Positions 1 to 6,548 of a DNA stretch of 11,116 nt are shown piece after piece. The stretch comes from Eggerthellaceae bacterium (GTDB lineage: Bacteria; Actinomycetota; Coriobacteriia; Coriobacteriales; Eggerthellaceae), in assembly GCA_900754495.1 (NCBI GenBank), contig CAAEDC010000142.1, positions 1 to 11,116 on the forward strand, read 5' to 3'. Numbering within the stretch: position 1 is the stretch's first letter; each line of letters begins with the position of its first letter. The translations under genes were made by a program, and so were the position numbers. The notes beneath the pieces are model-generated. The model made no database searches and was not told the origin of the DNA. It worked only from the letters and a program-made list of their open reading frames with translations.

Positions 1-1652
1 GGCATGATCGAAAGCGTGCGGAACGGATCGTCTTCGATGCGCTCGGGCGCCTGCGGATCCAGCGGCACCGCATCCGCCGCCGTGCCGTCGGGGCCCCGCC
101 GCGCGAACGCGTCGCGCGCCACCCGGGCGCCCCACGCCCTGAAGGCAGCGGAAGGATCGCCCTTCGCCGCATGCGAGTATCCGGAGAGGAACGCGTCGCG
201 CCTGAAAGCGACGTAGAGGTCGGCTCCGGGGAGCAGCTGCGCCAAGCGCGTCGCGCCGCCCTCGCCGTCGTCCTCCGGATTGCCCTGGCCCGCCATCGCC
301 AAGACGTCGCCGAGCGAGAACGAACCCTCCTCCCACAGCACATGGGCGTCGAACTCGACGCGTCGCACCTGCTCGCTCGCACCGAACGCCTCGGCCGCCA
401 GCAGCACCGCCAGATGCTCGGCGTAGCGGAGCGCCTGCGCCGCGCGCTCGAGGGCGGTCGCGTCCGCCACCGCCCGCGCATCCTCGTCCCAGCGCTCCCG
501 CGGCATCATGTCCGCGTCGGGCACGACCGTCTTGAACGCCACGATGCCCGCCCTGAGGTCCGCGCGGAACTCCACCTCGAAACGCAGGGGCACCGCCATG
601 CGCTCCACCGCCTCGGCGATGCGGCGCCGCAGCGCCCACTCCCCCGTATCGGCGGACGGCTCCTGCGCCCTGACCGCCGCGGGGGCGGCGACCGCGTCGA
701 TGAGGTAGGCGTCCCACCGCAGCACGTCGGCGACGGACGCGATCGACGCCTTGTCGCCGAACGCGCGCTTCACCAGCAGATAGCGGTTGAGGGCGTTCTG
801 CAGCGCCCAGATCGTGCGCGCGGACAGCCCCGCCCCCTCCTCGGTGGGGGCAAGGTAGAAGATGTCGGCATAGCGCACGGTTTTGACCAGGCGCAACGAC
901 CCGGAGGGCGCCAGCGCCAGCTGATCGAGGCCCGCCTGCGTCAGCCAGCGCGCCAACGCGCGGGCAAGCGCGGGCGGCTTCAGCGCCGGATCGAGCTGCG
1001 CATGCGCGATGTCGCTTTGGATCTTGCGCAGGGCGGGAAGCGCCGGCAGGGCGTCGAGCGGCGCCTCGATGCCCTCGAGCCCGCGCGCGGGCACTTCGGG
1101 CGCGCCGAGCGACGGACGGTAGATGAACGCCAGGTAGCTGCGCGTCAACGCGTCGGGATAGGCGAGGTCGGCGCCGCGCGGCCCGAAATCGAACCAGGAG
1201 TCGTAGAGCGTGTAGCGATCCTGAAAGCGGCGGAAGCGCGCCGCCTCGCGCCAGGATCCCTCCGCATCGCGCACCTCCACGCATCCCTCTAGGACGGCGG
1301 GGTCGGATTGCTCTGCGTAGCGGGCGAACTTGAGCTCGGGCTCGCGCGTCGGGTGGGAGTCCAAGGGCTTGTCGGTCGAGAACGCGCGTCCGTAGCGGTC
1401 GACGTAGGCCAGCACGCGCACCGCACGCTTCTCGACGAATTCGACGATGTAGCGCCCCTCGGCATCGGGCGAGGGAAGGGATCCCGCCACCCAGCCGTAG
1501 TGCCTCTCGGGGATCTCGGCCCCCTCCCATGGCAGCGGAGGCGAGGCGGGCGCAAGCGGGGGCACGGCGTCGGTCAGCTCGCGCGCAGCCGCGCGGAACA
1601 GGCCCTTCATGGCGGGGATGCGGTAGATGCCATCGGCGGCATGCTCATCCAT
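1..1652 (-). CDS. Large protein of unknown function, partial (C-terminus beyond left edge)
   Basis: An uninterrupted reading frame of 550 codons starts with ATG at 1652 and is still open at the left edge. A strong Shine-Dalgarno (GAGGAGGGG) lies 5-13 bases upstream of the ATG. The protein begins MDEHAADGIYRIPAMKGLFR, then has a Pro-rich stretch (residues ~30-45) and a long mixed alpha/beta region with no signal peptide, no transmembrane segment and no motif I recognise. It reads as cytosolic. Aromatic-rich stretches such as YTLYDSWFDFG (about residues 150-160) and a region rich in Ala/Arg/Glu helices follow. It lies 27 bases downstream of the PadR-type regulator stop and is almost certainly cotranscribed with it, so it may be part of the regulator's target operon. 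The reality of the gene is well supported by the RBS, the length and the codon bias; its function is unknown and I will not assign one. Confidence 0.8.
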   Translation of the reverse strand, partial: MDEHAADGIYRIPAMKGLFRAAARELTDAVPPLAPASPPLPWEGAEIPERHYGWVAGSLPSPDAEGRYIVEFVEKRAVRVLAYVDRYGRAFSTDKPLDSHPTREPELKFARYAEQSDPAVLEGCVEVRDAEGSWREAARFRRFQDRYTLYDSWFDFGPRGADLAYPDALTRSYLAFIYRPSLGAPEVPARGLEGIEAPLDALPALPALRKIQSDIAHAQLDPALKPPALARALARWLTQAGLDQLALAPSGSLRLVKTVRYADIFYLAPTEEGAGLSARTIWALQNALNRYLLVKRAFGDKASIASVADVLRWDAYLIDAVAAPAAVRAQEPSADTGEWALRRRIAEAVERMAVPLRFEVEFRADLRAGIVAFKTVVPDADMMPRERWDEDARAVADATALERAAQALRYAEHLAVLLAAEAFGASEQVRRVEFDAHVLWEEGSFSLGDVLAMAGQGNPEDDGEGGATRLAQLLPGADLYVAFRRDAFLSGYSHAAKGDPSAAFRAWGARVARDAFARRGPDGTAADAVPLDPQAPERIEDDPFRTLSIM

Positions 1653-1679
1653 CACGCACCCCTCCTCTCGTCCCGGCCC

Positions 1680-2147
1680 CTATTCGGCGCCGCCGGAAGC
1701 GGCGTCCAGGCCCTTTTCCAACAGATCAACCAGCAGCTCGTCGAGGCGCTTGCGCGAGCGCAGGGCCGCAAGCCATTGCTCGGCGAGCGCCACGCCTCCG
1801 GGAGTGAGCTCGTACTCGCGGCGGCGCGGACCCGAGCAGTCCTCGACCCAGCGCGACACCACCGCGCCCTCGTCCTCGAGGCGGCGCAGGCTGCGGTACA
1901 GGCCGCCGGAGTCGACGTCGACCTCGCCGCCCGACATCTCGAGGATGGTGCGCCGCATGTCGTAGCCATAGCCGCCCGCGGCAAGAAGCGCAGCGAGCGC
2001 CGCCGGCTCGACCAAGGCGCCGCCACCGCCGCCGCGCCTGCGACAGCACGGGCGCCGCGCCGGCTGGCCGGGACAGTTCGTGCCGCCCATCGGCTGCGGC
2101 TCGTCGGAAAAAGGGATCTGCTCGACCCCGTCAGACTGATCCGACAT
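1680..2147 (-). CDS. PadR-family transcriptional repressor with Cys/Gly-rich N-terminal extension
   Basis: 155 aa. The winged-helix core is recognisable: EPAALAALLAAGGYGYDMRR (residues ~47-66), then VDSGGLYRSLRRLEDEGAV as recognition helix and wing, then a wing ending RRREYELTPGG and a C-terminal helix for dimerisation. PadR proteins are usually small-ligand-responsive repressors of neighbouring genes and of themselves. The start at 2147 has AGGAGG eight bases upstream. The N-terminal 45 residues are unusual: CPGQPARRPCC followed by Arg-Arg-Arg and five glycines before the HTH. PadR proteins with a short Cys/Gly-rich stretch ahead of the EPA(L/V)L helix are known, and a metal or redox role is possible but inferred. 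It heads a minus-strand unit with the large unknown gene and diverges from the HTH-zeta cassette. Fold assignment is confident; ligand and targets are unknown. Confidence 0.85.
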   Translation of the reverse strand: MSDQSDGVEQIPFSDEPQPMGGTNCPGQPARRPCCRRRGGGGGALVEPAALAALLAAGGYGYDMRRTILEMSGGEVDVDSGGLYRSLRRLEDEGAVVSRWVEDCSGPRRREYELTPGGVALAEQWLAALRSRKRLDELLVDLLEKGLDAASGGAE

Positions 2148-2172
2148 GCGAGGCGCCTCCTTTCAATGGGCG

Positions 2173-2196
2173 GGGACGATACGTTCCATACGTCCC
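2173..2196. promoter_or_regulatory. Candidate operator for the PadR-type regulator
   Basis: GGGACG and CGTCCC form 6-bp inverted arms 12 bases apart, and inside them ATACGT occurs twice, ten bases apart (ATACGTtccATACGTccc). The site lies immediately downstream of the minus-strand TATAAT box, so a bound protein would cover the transcription start. Autorepression by PadR is common in the family; binding here is inferred. Confidence 0.45.
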
Positions 2197-2202
2197 ATTA
2201 TA
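2197..2202 (-). promoter_or_regulatory. Promoter -10 box (TATAAT) for the padR-like gene
   Basis: On the minus strand a perfect TATAAT stands about 50 bases upstream of the PadR start codon. A weak -35 candidate (TTGGCC) is 19 bases further upstream; no better hexamer is present at 16-18 bases. The predicted start falls inside the symmetric site at 2173-2196. The -10 is convincing, the -35 is not. Confidence 0.55.
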
Positions 2203-2243
2203 GAGCGCCCGCCGCCTTTGGGGCCAAGGGATCGTCGAGGTGC

Positions 2244-2272
2244 TTGACCTCTTCGCGCGCTTCTCATAGTAT
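2244..2272 (+). promoter_or_regulatory. Promoter of the HTH-zeta toxin-antitoxin operon
   Basis: TTGACC (2244-2249) and TAGTAT (2267-2272) are separated by exactly 17 bases. This is the best sigma70-type promoter in the window. The expected start near 2279 falls inside the perfect palindrome that follows. It fires divergently from the padR promoter, with the two -35 regions about 20 bases apart. Confidence 0.7.
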
Positions 2273-2292
2273 TAGTTGCGATATCGCAACTA
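2273..2292. promoter_or_regulatory. Perfect 20-bp palindromic operator of the HTH-zeta operon
   Basis: TAGTTGCGATATCGCAACTA is its own reverse complement. It abuts the -10 box, spans the predicted transcription start and ends four bases before the Shine-Dalgarno AAGGAG (2296-2301). The downstream gene encodes a DNA-binding HTH protein, so the simplest reading is an autorepression site for that protein, alone or with its toxin partner. It is seen in the sequence; the bound protein is inferred. Confidence 0.7.
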
Positions 2293-2306
2293 TTTAAGGA
2301 GTTCCC

Positions 2307-2735
2307 ATGCTTTCGGTTTCGCAAAGCGCCGCGCTGCTGAACGTCTCACCCGCCCGCGTTCGCAAGCTCATCGCCGGCGGCGCGCTTCCGGCGCAGAAAA
2401 TCGGAAGAAACTGGGCGATCGCGGAAACAGACGTGGCGGCGCGCCTCGACAAGCGCCCTAAGGCCGGCAGGCCTAAATCCTCCGTTTCCGACGGATCCGC
2501 GCCCCTTCCCCCGTCGAAGCCAGACGATCCCGCAGCAGCGCCTGATCGCGCGTCTTCCGCCGAACCGCCCGAGAGGCTGCTCTACCGCGCTTGCAAGGAG
2601 GCGTTCCTCTTCCGCCCCGACCAACAGCTTATCGATCAGGCGGAATCGAGCGAGGAGGCGTCATTTTACTTTGCCGTCGCGGACTTTTTCCTCCAGCGGA
2701 AACAGCAAGAACTCATAAAGGCGGGGGTCTTCTGA
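2307..2735 (+). CDS. Excisionase-type HTH protein, probable antitoxin of the zeta-like toxin
   Basis: 142 aa. Residues 1-50 form an excisionase/MerR-like winged helix-turn-helix (SVSQSAALLNVSPARVRKLI, then GGALPAQKIGRNWAIAETDV), the HTH_17 type. Residues 51-86 are a Pro/Ala/Ser linker with a GRPK element like an AT-hook core. Residues 87-142 are a separate helical segment (PPERLLYRACKEAF...) that I infer binds the toxin. AAGGAG five bases before the ATG fixes the start. The stop overlaps the ATG of the kinase gene by one base (TGATG), which implies translational coupling and antitoxin made first, the usual order for zeta-type modules. A palindrome over the promoter suggests autoregulation. 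It is not an epsilon-type antitoxin and not recognisable as PezA; it could alternatively be a plain regulator of the kinase. Confidence 0.75.
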   Translation: MLSVSQSAALLNVSPARVRKLIAGGALPAQKIGRNWAIAETDVAARLDKRPKAGRPKSSVSDGSAPLPPSKPDDPAAAPDRASSAEPPERLLYRACKEAFLFRPDQQLIDQAESSEEASFYFAVADFFLQRKQQELIKAGVF

Positions 2736-3355
2736 TGAGGAAGGACGCTTCACCTTATTACATCGTGTTCGCCGGCGTGAACGGCGCGGGGAAATCGACG
2801 CTCTTCAACTCGGGGCTATGGCGGCTACGCGGAATGCCCGCCCGCCTTCCGCGCGTGAATCCCGACGAGATCGTGCGCGAGATGGGCGGCGACTGGCGCT
2901 CCTCCACCGACCAGATGAAAGCCGCCCGGGAAGCGGTGCTGCGCATCCGTCGCCTTCTCGATGCCAAAGCGAGCTTCAATCAGGAAACGACGCTTTCCGG
3001 GCATGCCGCCATCGGCAACATCCGGCGCGCCCATGACGCGGGGTATCGCGTCTATCTGTACTATGTGGGCGTCGACGATGCCGACATCGCACTCGCGCGC
3101 ATCGCGCACCGAACGGAAGTCGGCGGCCACGGCATCGACCGCGGTGCGGTGATGCGCCGTTATCGCACCTCGCTTTCCGGCCTCGCCAAAGTCCTCGACT
3201 TTTGCGAGGCGGCAACCGTGTTCGACAACACGCGCAGCCTCACGAGCGTCGCCGCATGGCACCGCGGCACGCTCTCCTGGTGGGGCAACCCGCAAACCGA
3301 CGCCCCCTGGCTTTTACGGGCGATGACCGACAACGAGCTGTGGCGGCGGGCGTAG
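2735..3355 (+). CDS. Zeta toxin / COG4185-type P-loop kinase
   Basis: 206 aa, single domain. Walker A is GVNGAGKST (residues 14-22). NPDE (42-45), ETTLSG (84-89), the conserved GGHGI (130-134) followed by RRY (141-143), and FDNT (163-166) are the landmarks of the zeta/COG4185 kinase family. Canonical zeta toxins phosphorylate UDP-GlcNAc at the 3' position and block wall synthesis; the substrate of this shorter branch is not established. The protein is cytosolic. The ATG overlaps the stop of the HTH gene and has only a weak upstream Shine-Dalgarno, so translation probably depends on reinitiation. An in-frame TTA codon, scarce in the rest of the window, occurs at residue 194. All key motifs are intact and there is no frameshift. 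It converges with leuB, 34 bases away. Confidence 0.85.
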   Translation: MRKDASPYYIVFAGVNGAGKSTLFNSGLWRLRGMPARLPRVNPDEIVREMGGDWRSSTDQMKAAREAVLRIRRLLDAKASFNQETTLSGHAAIGNIRRAHDAGYRVYLYYVGVDDADIALARIAHRTEVGGHGIDRGAVMRRYRTSLSGLAKVLDFCEAATVFDNTRSLTSVAAWHRGTLSWWGNPQTDAPWLLRAMTDNELWRRA

Positions 3356-3389
3356 CGAGCAGCGCCAGCACCCGGCACGGCGCCGCGCG

Positions 3390-4496
3390 CTACAGGCGCT
3401 CGACCACCAGATCGCCCATCTTGGCGGTGCCCACCACCTGGTCGGCAGGGGTGCCGGCGTCCTTGATGTCGCCCGTGCGCCATCCCTCGTCGAGCACCGC
3501 CGTCACCGCGCGGCGGACATCGTCGGCGGCCTCCGCGGCGTCCAAGCTGTAGCGCAGCATCATCTCGACCGACAGGATCTGCGCGAGCGGGTTGGCGATG
3601 CCGCGTCCCGCGATGTCGGGGGCGCTGCCGTGACTCGGCTCGTAGAGCGCCGTGCCGTCGCCCAAACTCGCGCTCGCGAGCATCCCCAGCGAGCCGGTGA
3701 TCTGGGCCGCCTCGTCGGAGAGGATGTCGCCGAACATGTTCTCGGTCACCACGACGTCGAAATCGGCGGGACGGTTGATGAGCTGCATCGCGGCGTTGTC
3801 CACGAGCAGGTCCTCCAACTCGATCTCGGAGAACTCCTCCTCGTGGACGCGGTGGACGACCTCGCGCCACAGACGGCTCGTCTCCAGCACGTTGGCCTTG
3901 TCGACGCTCGTCACCTTGCCGCGCCGCTTGCGCGCGGCCGCGAACGCCTGGCGCGCGATGCGCTCGATCTCGTACTCGCGGTACTCCATGGTGTCATAGG
4001 CGCGCTGGCCCGCGCCGCCGTCGGCGCCCGCCCCCGGCTCGTCGTAGAACCGCTCGCGCTTGCCGAAATACAAGCCGCCCGTCAGCTCGCGCACGATCAT
4101 CATGTCCACGCCGTCGACGACCTCCGGCTTGAGCGTGGAAGCGCCCGCCAAAGCGGGGAAGATCTGCACGGGTCGCAGGTTGGTGTAGAGCCCCAGCTCC
4201 TTGCGGATGCCCAAAAGCCCCTGCTCGGGACGAGGTTTGGACGGATCCGTCGTGTCCCACTTGGGACCGCCCACCGCGGCGAGCAGCACCGCGTCGGACG
4301 CCCGCGCCGCCGCGAGCGTCGCCTGCGGCAGCGCCGTGCCGCACGCGTCGATCGCCGCCCCGCCCAAAAGCGCCTCGGTGTAGGCGAAGCGCATGCCGTA
4401 TTTCCCGCCCACCGCGTCGAGCACCTTGGTGCCCTCGGCGATGATCTCGGGACCGATGCCGTCGCCCGGCAGCAGGCAGATGCTGTATTCCGTCAT
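3390..4496 (-). CDS. leuB: 3-isopropylmalate dehydrogenase
   Basis: 368 aa, full length. It oxidises and decarboxylates 3-isopropylmalate to 2-ketoisocaproate with NAD+, the third step of leucine synthesis, as a cytosolic homodimer needing Mg/Mn. Diagnostic motifs: [11 protein letters not shown] near the N-terminus (residues 8-18), substrate arginines in the [15 protein letters not shown] region (95-109), [10 protein letters not shown] (136-145, catalytic Tyr143), [16 protein letters not shown] (196-211, catalytic Lys200), Asp233, and [16 protein letters not shown] (256-271, metal-binding Asp257 and Asp261), then the NAD-binding [15 protein letters not shown] (289-303). The Shine-Dalgarno GGAAGGGA precedes the ATG. 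Last gene of leuC-leuD-leuB, 42 bases after leuD. It ends convergently with the zeta-like gene and I see no clear intrinsic terminator in the 34-base gap. Confidence 0.97.
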   Translation of the reverse strand: MTEYSICLLPGDGIGPEIIAEGTKVLDAVGGKYGMRFAYTEALLGGAAIDACGTALPQATLAAARASDAVLLAAVGGPKWDTTDPSKPRPEQGLLGIRKELGLYTNLRPVQIFPALAGASTLKPEVVDGVDMMIVRELTGGLYFGKRERFYDEPGAGADGGAGQRAYDTMEYREYEIERIARQAFAAARKRRGKVTSVDKANVLETSRLWREVVHRVHEEEFSEIELEDLLVDNAAMQLINRPADFDVVVTENMFGDILSDEAAQITGSLGMLASASLGDGTALYEPSHGSAPDIAGRGIANPLAQILSVEMMLRYSLDAAEAADDVRRAVTAVLDEGWRTGDIKDAGTPADQVVGTAKMGDLVVERL

Positions 4497-4538
4497 GATC
4501 GCACGTCCCTTCCGATCGGCTCGACCCGCCTCGCGGCG

Positions 4539-5042
4539 CTACCGCCCCTTCTCCGCCAGCACCGCGCGCGTGCGGTTGACCAAACCGCCCTGCTCGATGA
4601 TCTCGCGGATGAACGGCGGGAACGGCTCGGCATGGAAGACCTCGCCCGTCGTCTCGTCGGTGATGACGCCCGCGTCGGCGTCGATGCTCACCACGTCCCC
4701 GTCCCCGATGGCGTCCACCGCCTCGGGGCATTCGAGGATCGCCAGGCCGGTGTTGATGGAGTTGCGGTAGAAGATGCGCCCGAAGCTCTTCGCGATGACC
4801 GCGTCCACGCCCGCCGCCTTGATGGCGATCGGCGCGTGCTCGCGCGATGAGCCGCAGCCGAAGTTCTCCTCCGCCACGATGATGTCGCCGGGGGCGACCT
4901 TGCCCACGAACGACGCGTCCAGATCCTCCATGCAGTGCTTCGCCAGCTCGGCGGGGTCGGAGGTGTTCAGATAGCGTGCCGGGATGATGACGTCGGTGTC
5001 CACATCGCGTCCGTAGCGGTGCACGGTTCCCTTGAATTGCAT
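4539..5042 (-). CDS. leuD: 3-isopropylmalate dehydratase small subunit
   Basis: 167 aa, the short LeuD form found with ~420-aa LeuC subunits in archaea and many anaerobes. It is the swivel domain that completes the active site of isopropylmalate isomerase, which interconverts 2- and 3-isopropylmalate. [15 protein letters not shown] (residues 11-25) and the substrate-binding [11 protein letters not shown] (61-71) are intact, followed by [17 protein letters not shown] (84-100). AAAGGA lies a few bases upstream of the ATG. It follows leuC after 69 bases that carry a stable GC hairpin. Homoaconitase-type small subunits are very similar, but direct linkage to leuB makes the leucine pathway by far the likeliest role. 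Confidence 0.95.
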   Translation of the reverse strand: MQFKGTVHRYGRDVDTDVIIPARYLNTSDPAELAKHCMEDLDASFVGKVAPGDIIVAEENFGCGSSREHAPIAIKAAGVDAVIAKSFGRIFYRNSINTGLAILECPEAVDAIGDGDVVSIDADAGVITDETTGEVFHAEPFPPFIREIIEQGGLVNRTRAVLAEKGR

Positions 5043-5070
5043 GAGAGTCCTTTCCGCCGAGCCGTGCGGC

Positions 5071-5093
5071 GCCCCGGCATGCGCCGGCGGGGC
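5071..5093. repeat. GC-rich hairpin between leuC and leuD
   Basis: GCCCCGGC and GCCGGCGGGGC can pair around an ATGC loop with one bulged base. No U-run follows on either strand, so it is not an ordinary terminator. It may act as an intercistronic stability element, a role that is inferred. Confidence 0.4.
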
Positions 5094-5111
5094 GTCGCGA
5101 GCGGCGCGTTG

Positions 5112-6377
5112 CTAGTCCAAATCCTCCGGCAGCCCGATATGCCCCAGCACCGCGCTCGCAGCGGCGACCGCCGGGGATGCCAGGTACACCTCGCTGTCGG
5201 GATGGCCCATGCGGCCCACGAAGTTGCGGTTGGTGGTCGTCACGGCGCGCTCCCCCGCCGCCAAAACGCCCATGTGGCCGCCCAGGCACGGGCCGCACGT
5301 GGGCGTTGAGACCGCGCAGTTCGCGTCGAGGAAGATGTCGGTCAGGCCCTCCTCGATGCACTGGCGGTACACCTTCTGCGTGGCGGGGATGACGATGCAG
5401 CGCACCCCCGGCGCCACCTTGCGCCCCTTGAGGACCGCGGCGGCCTGGCGCATGTCCTCCAGCCGCCCGTTGGTGCAGCTGCCGATGACCGCCTGGTCGA
5501 TGCGCACGTCGCGCGCCTCGCTCACCGGGCGGGTGTTGGAGGGCAGGTGCGGAAACGCCACCGTCGGCACGATGTCGGCGGCGTCGATCTCGATGACCTG
5601 GGAGTATTCCGCGTCGGGATCAGAGGCGTGCACCGTGTAGGGGCGCTCGACGCGGCCGTCCAGATACGCGCGGGCGACGTCGTCGACGGGGATCAGGCCC
5701 GCCTTGGCGCCGGCTTCGACGGCCATGTTGCAGATGGTCAGGCGCTCGTCCATCGACAGGCCCTCGATGGCGCCGCCCACGAACTCGATCGCCTTGTACA
5801 GCGCGCCGTCGACGCCGATCATGCCGATGATGTGCAGGATGACGTCCTTGCCGGTGACGCCCGCAGCAAGCGCGCCGTCCACCTTGATCAGGACGGTCTC
5901 GGGCACCTTGAACCACGCCTTGCCCACCGCCATGCCCACGCCCGCGTCGGTGGAGCCCACGCCCGTGGAGAACGCGCCCAGCGCGCCGTAGGTGCACGTG
6001 TGGCTGTCGGCGCCGATGATCAGATCGCCCGGCCCGACGACGCCCTGCTCGGGCAGGAGCGCATGCTCCACGCCCATGCAGCCCACTTCGTAATAATGGG
6101 ATATCCCCTGCTCGCGGGCGAATTCGCGCACGATCTTCGCCTGCTCGGCGCTTTTTATGTCCTTGTTGGGGGCGTAATGGTCGGGAACCAGCGCGATCTT
6201 GTCGGCGTCGAACACCGCATCGGTGATCTCGCGCGCCGTCTTGATCGCCAGCGGCGCGGTGACGTCGTTCGCCAAGACCAGATCGAGATCGCATTCGATC
6301 AGCTGACCGGGCTTGACCTCGTCCAATCCCGCATGGGCGGCGAGGATCTTCTCCGCCATAGTCATGGGACGTGCCAT
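5112..6377 (-). CDS. leuC: 3-isopropylmalate dehydratase large subunit
   Basis: 421 aa, the compact HacA/LeuC2 type rather than the ~470-aa enterobacterial form, matching the short LeuD. It carries the [4Fe-4S] cluster that performs the dehydration-hydration of isopropylmalate. Cluster ligands are Cys301 (SCTNGR, 300-305) and Cys361/Cys364 (CGPC); other signatures are [20 protein letters not shown] (122-141) and the C-terminal [28 protein letters not shown] lies eight bases before the ATG at 6377. It is the first gene of the operon, with its own promoter at about 6437-6442 just downstream of a terminator. leuA is not in the window. The cluster makes the enzyme oxygen-sensitive, compatible with an anaerobe. 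Confidence 0.96.
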   Translation of the reverse strand: MARPMTMAEKILAAHAGLDEVKPGQLIECDLDLVLANDVTAPLAIKTAREITDAVFDADKIALVPDHYAPNKDIKSAEQAKIVREFAREQGISHYYEVGCMGVEHALLPEQGVVGPGDLIIGADSHTCTYGALGAFSTGVGSTDAGVGMAVGKAWFKVPETVLIKVDGALAAGVTGKDVILHIIGMIGVDGALYKAIEFVGGAIEGLSMDERLTICNMAVEAGAKAGLIPVDDVARAYLDGRVERPYTVHASDPDAEYSQVIEIDAADIVPTVAFPHLPSNTRPVSEARDVRIDQAVIGSCTNGRLEDMRQAAAVLKGRKVAPGVRCIVIPATQKVYRQCIEEGLTDIFLDANCAVSTPTCGPCLGGHMGVLAAGERAVTTTNRNFVGRMGHPDSEVYLASPAVAAASAVLGHIGLPEDLD

Positions 6378-6395
6378 GTCGAACTCCTCATCCCG

Positions 6396-6412
6396 TCCGG
6401 CGCGAGGCCGGA
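6396..6412 (-). promoter_or_regulatory. Hairpin in the leuC 5' leader
   Basis: TCCGGC and GCCGGA pair around a five-base loop, 18 bases upstream of the leuC start and just before the GAGGAG ribosome site. The transcript leader is only ~50 nt and contains no leader peptide with leucine codons and no T-box, so classical leu attenuation is not supported. The hairpin may tune translation or RNA stability. Confidence 0.35.
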
Positions 6413-6436
6413 TCCGTCTTCGATGGAAACGGCTTC

Positions 6437-6442
6437 ATTCTA
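6437..6442 (-). promoter_or_regulatory. Promoter -10 box (TAGAAT) for leuCDB
   Basis: TAGAAT on the minus strand, 60 bases upstream of leuC and downstream of the terminator at 6466-6489, is the only good -10 in the gap. The hexamer 17 bases further upstream (TTATTC) is a poor -35, so an activator may be needed. Confidence 0.5.
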
Positions 6443-6465
6443 GCATCGCTTTGTTTCCAGAATAA

Positions 6466-6489
6466 GAAAAGCCCCCTTGGGGGCTTTTC
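6466..6489 (-). terminator. Intrinsic terminator after the CwlM-like gene
   Basis: GAAAAGCCCCC and GGGGGCTTTTC form an 11-bp perfect stem with a two-base loop (four if the closing pair opens); the 3' arm ends in TTTTC and continues CTTATTC on the minus strand. It lies 59 bases after the stop of the CwlM-like gene and insulates it from leuC. The A/T flanks are symmetric enough that it may act in both directions. Confidence 0.85.
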
Positions 6490-6548
6490 GATCCCGCGGT
6501 GCCGCGAAGGGCGACCGCGTTCTGGAAAATACAGTTTGAACAGGCGCG

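Noticed and set aside
171..1292. Long plus-strand open frame opposite the unknown large gene
   Set aside because: Arg/His/Gln-rich shadow of the minus-strand frame, typical of GC-rich DNA; no ribosome site and no domain. The same applies to plus-strand frames near 1308-2297, 3630-4850, 5547-6443, 6594-7451, 7757-8875 and 9237-10574.
3351..3395. Bidirectional terminator between the kinase gene and leuB (GTAGCG/CGCTAC)
   Set aside because: The six matching bases are mostly the two TAG stop contexts; no continuous stem or U-run is present.
3994..5361. 455-codon minus-strand frame crossing leuB, leuD and leuC
   Set aside because: Arg/Gly/His low-complexity frame shadow over three well-supported leu genes.
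6378..6436. Leucine attenuator or T-box before leuC
   Set aside because: The leader is about 50 nt with no leucine-rich leader peptide, no T-box sequence and no terminator/antiterminator pair.
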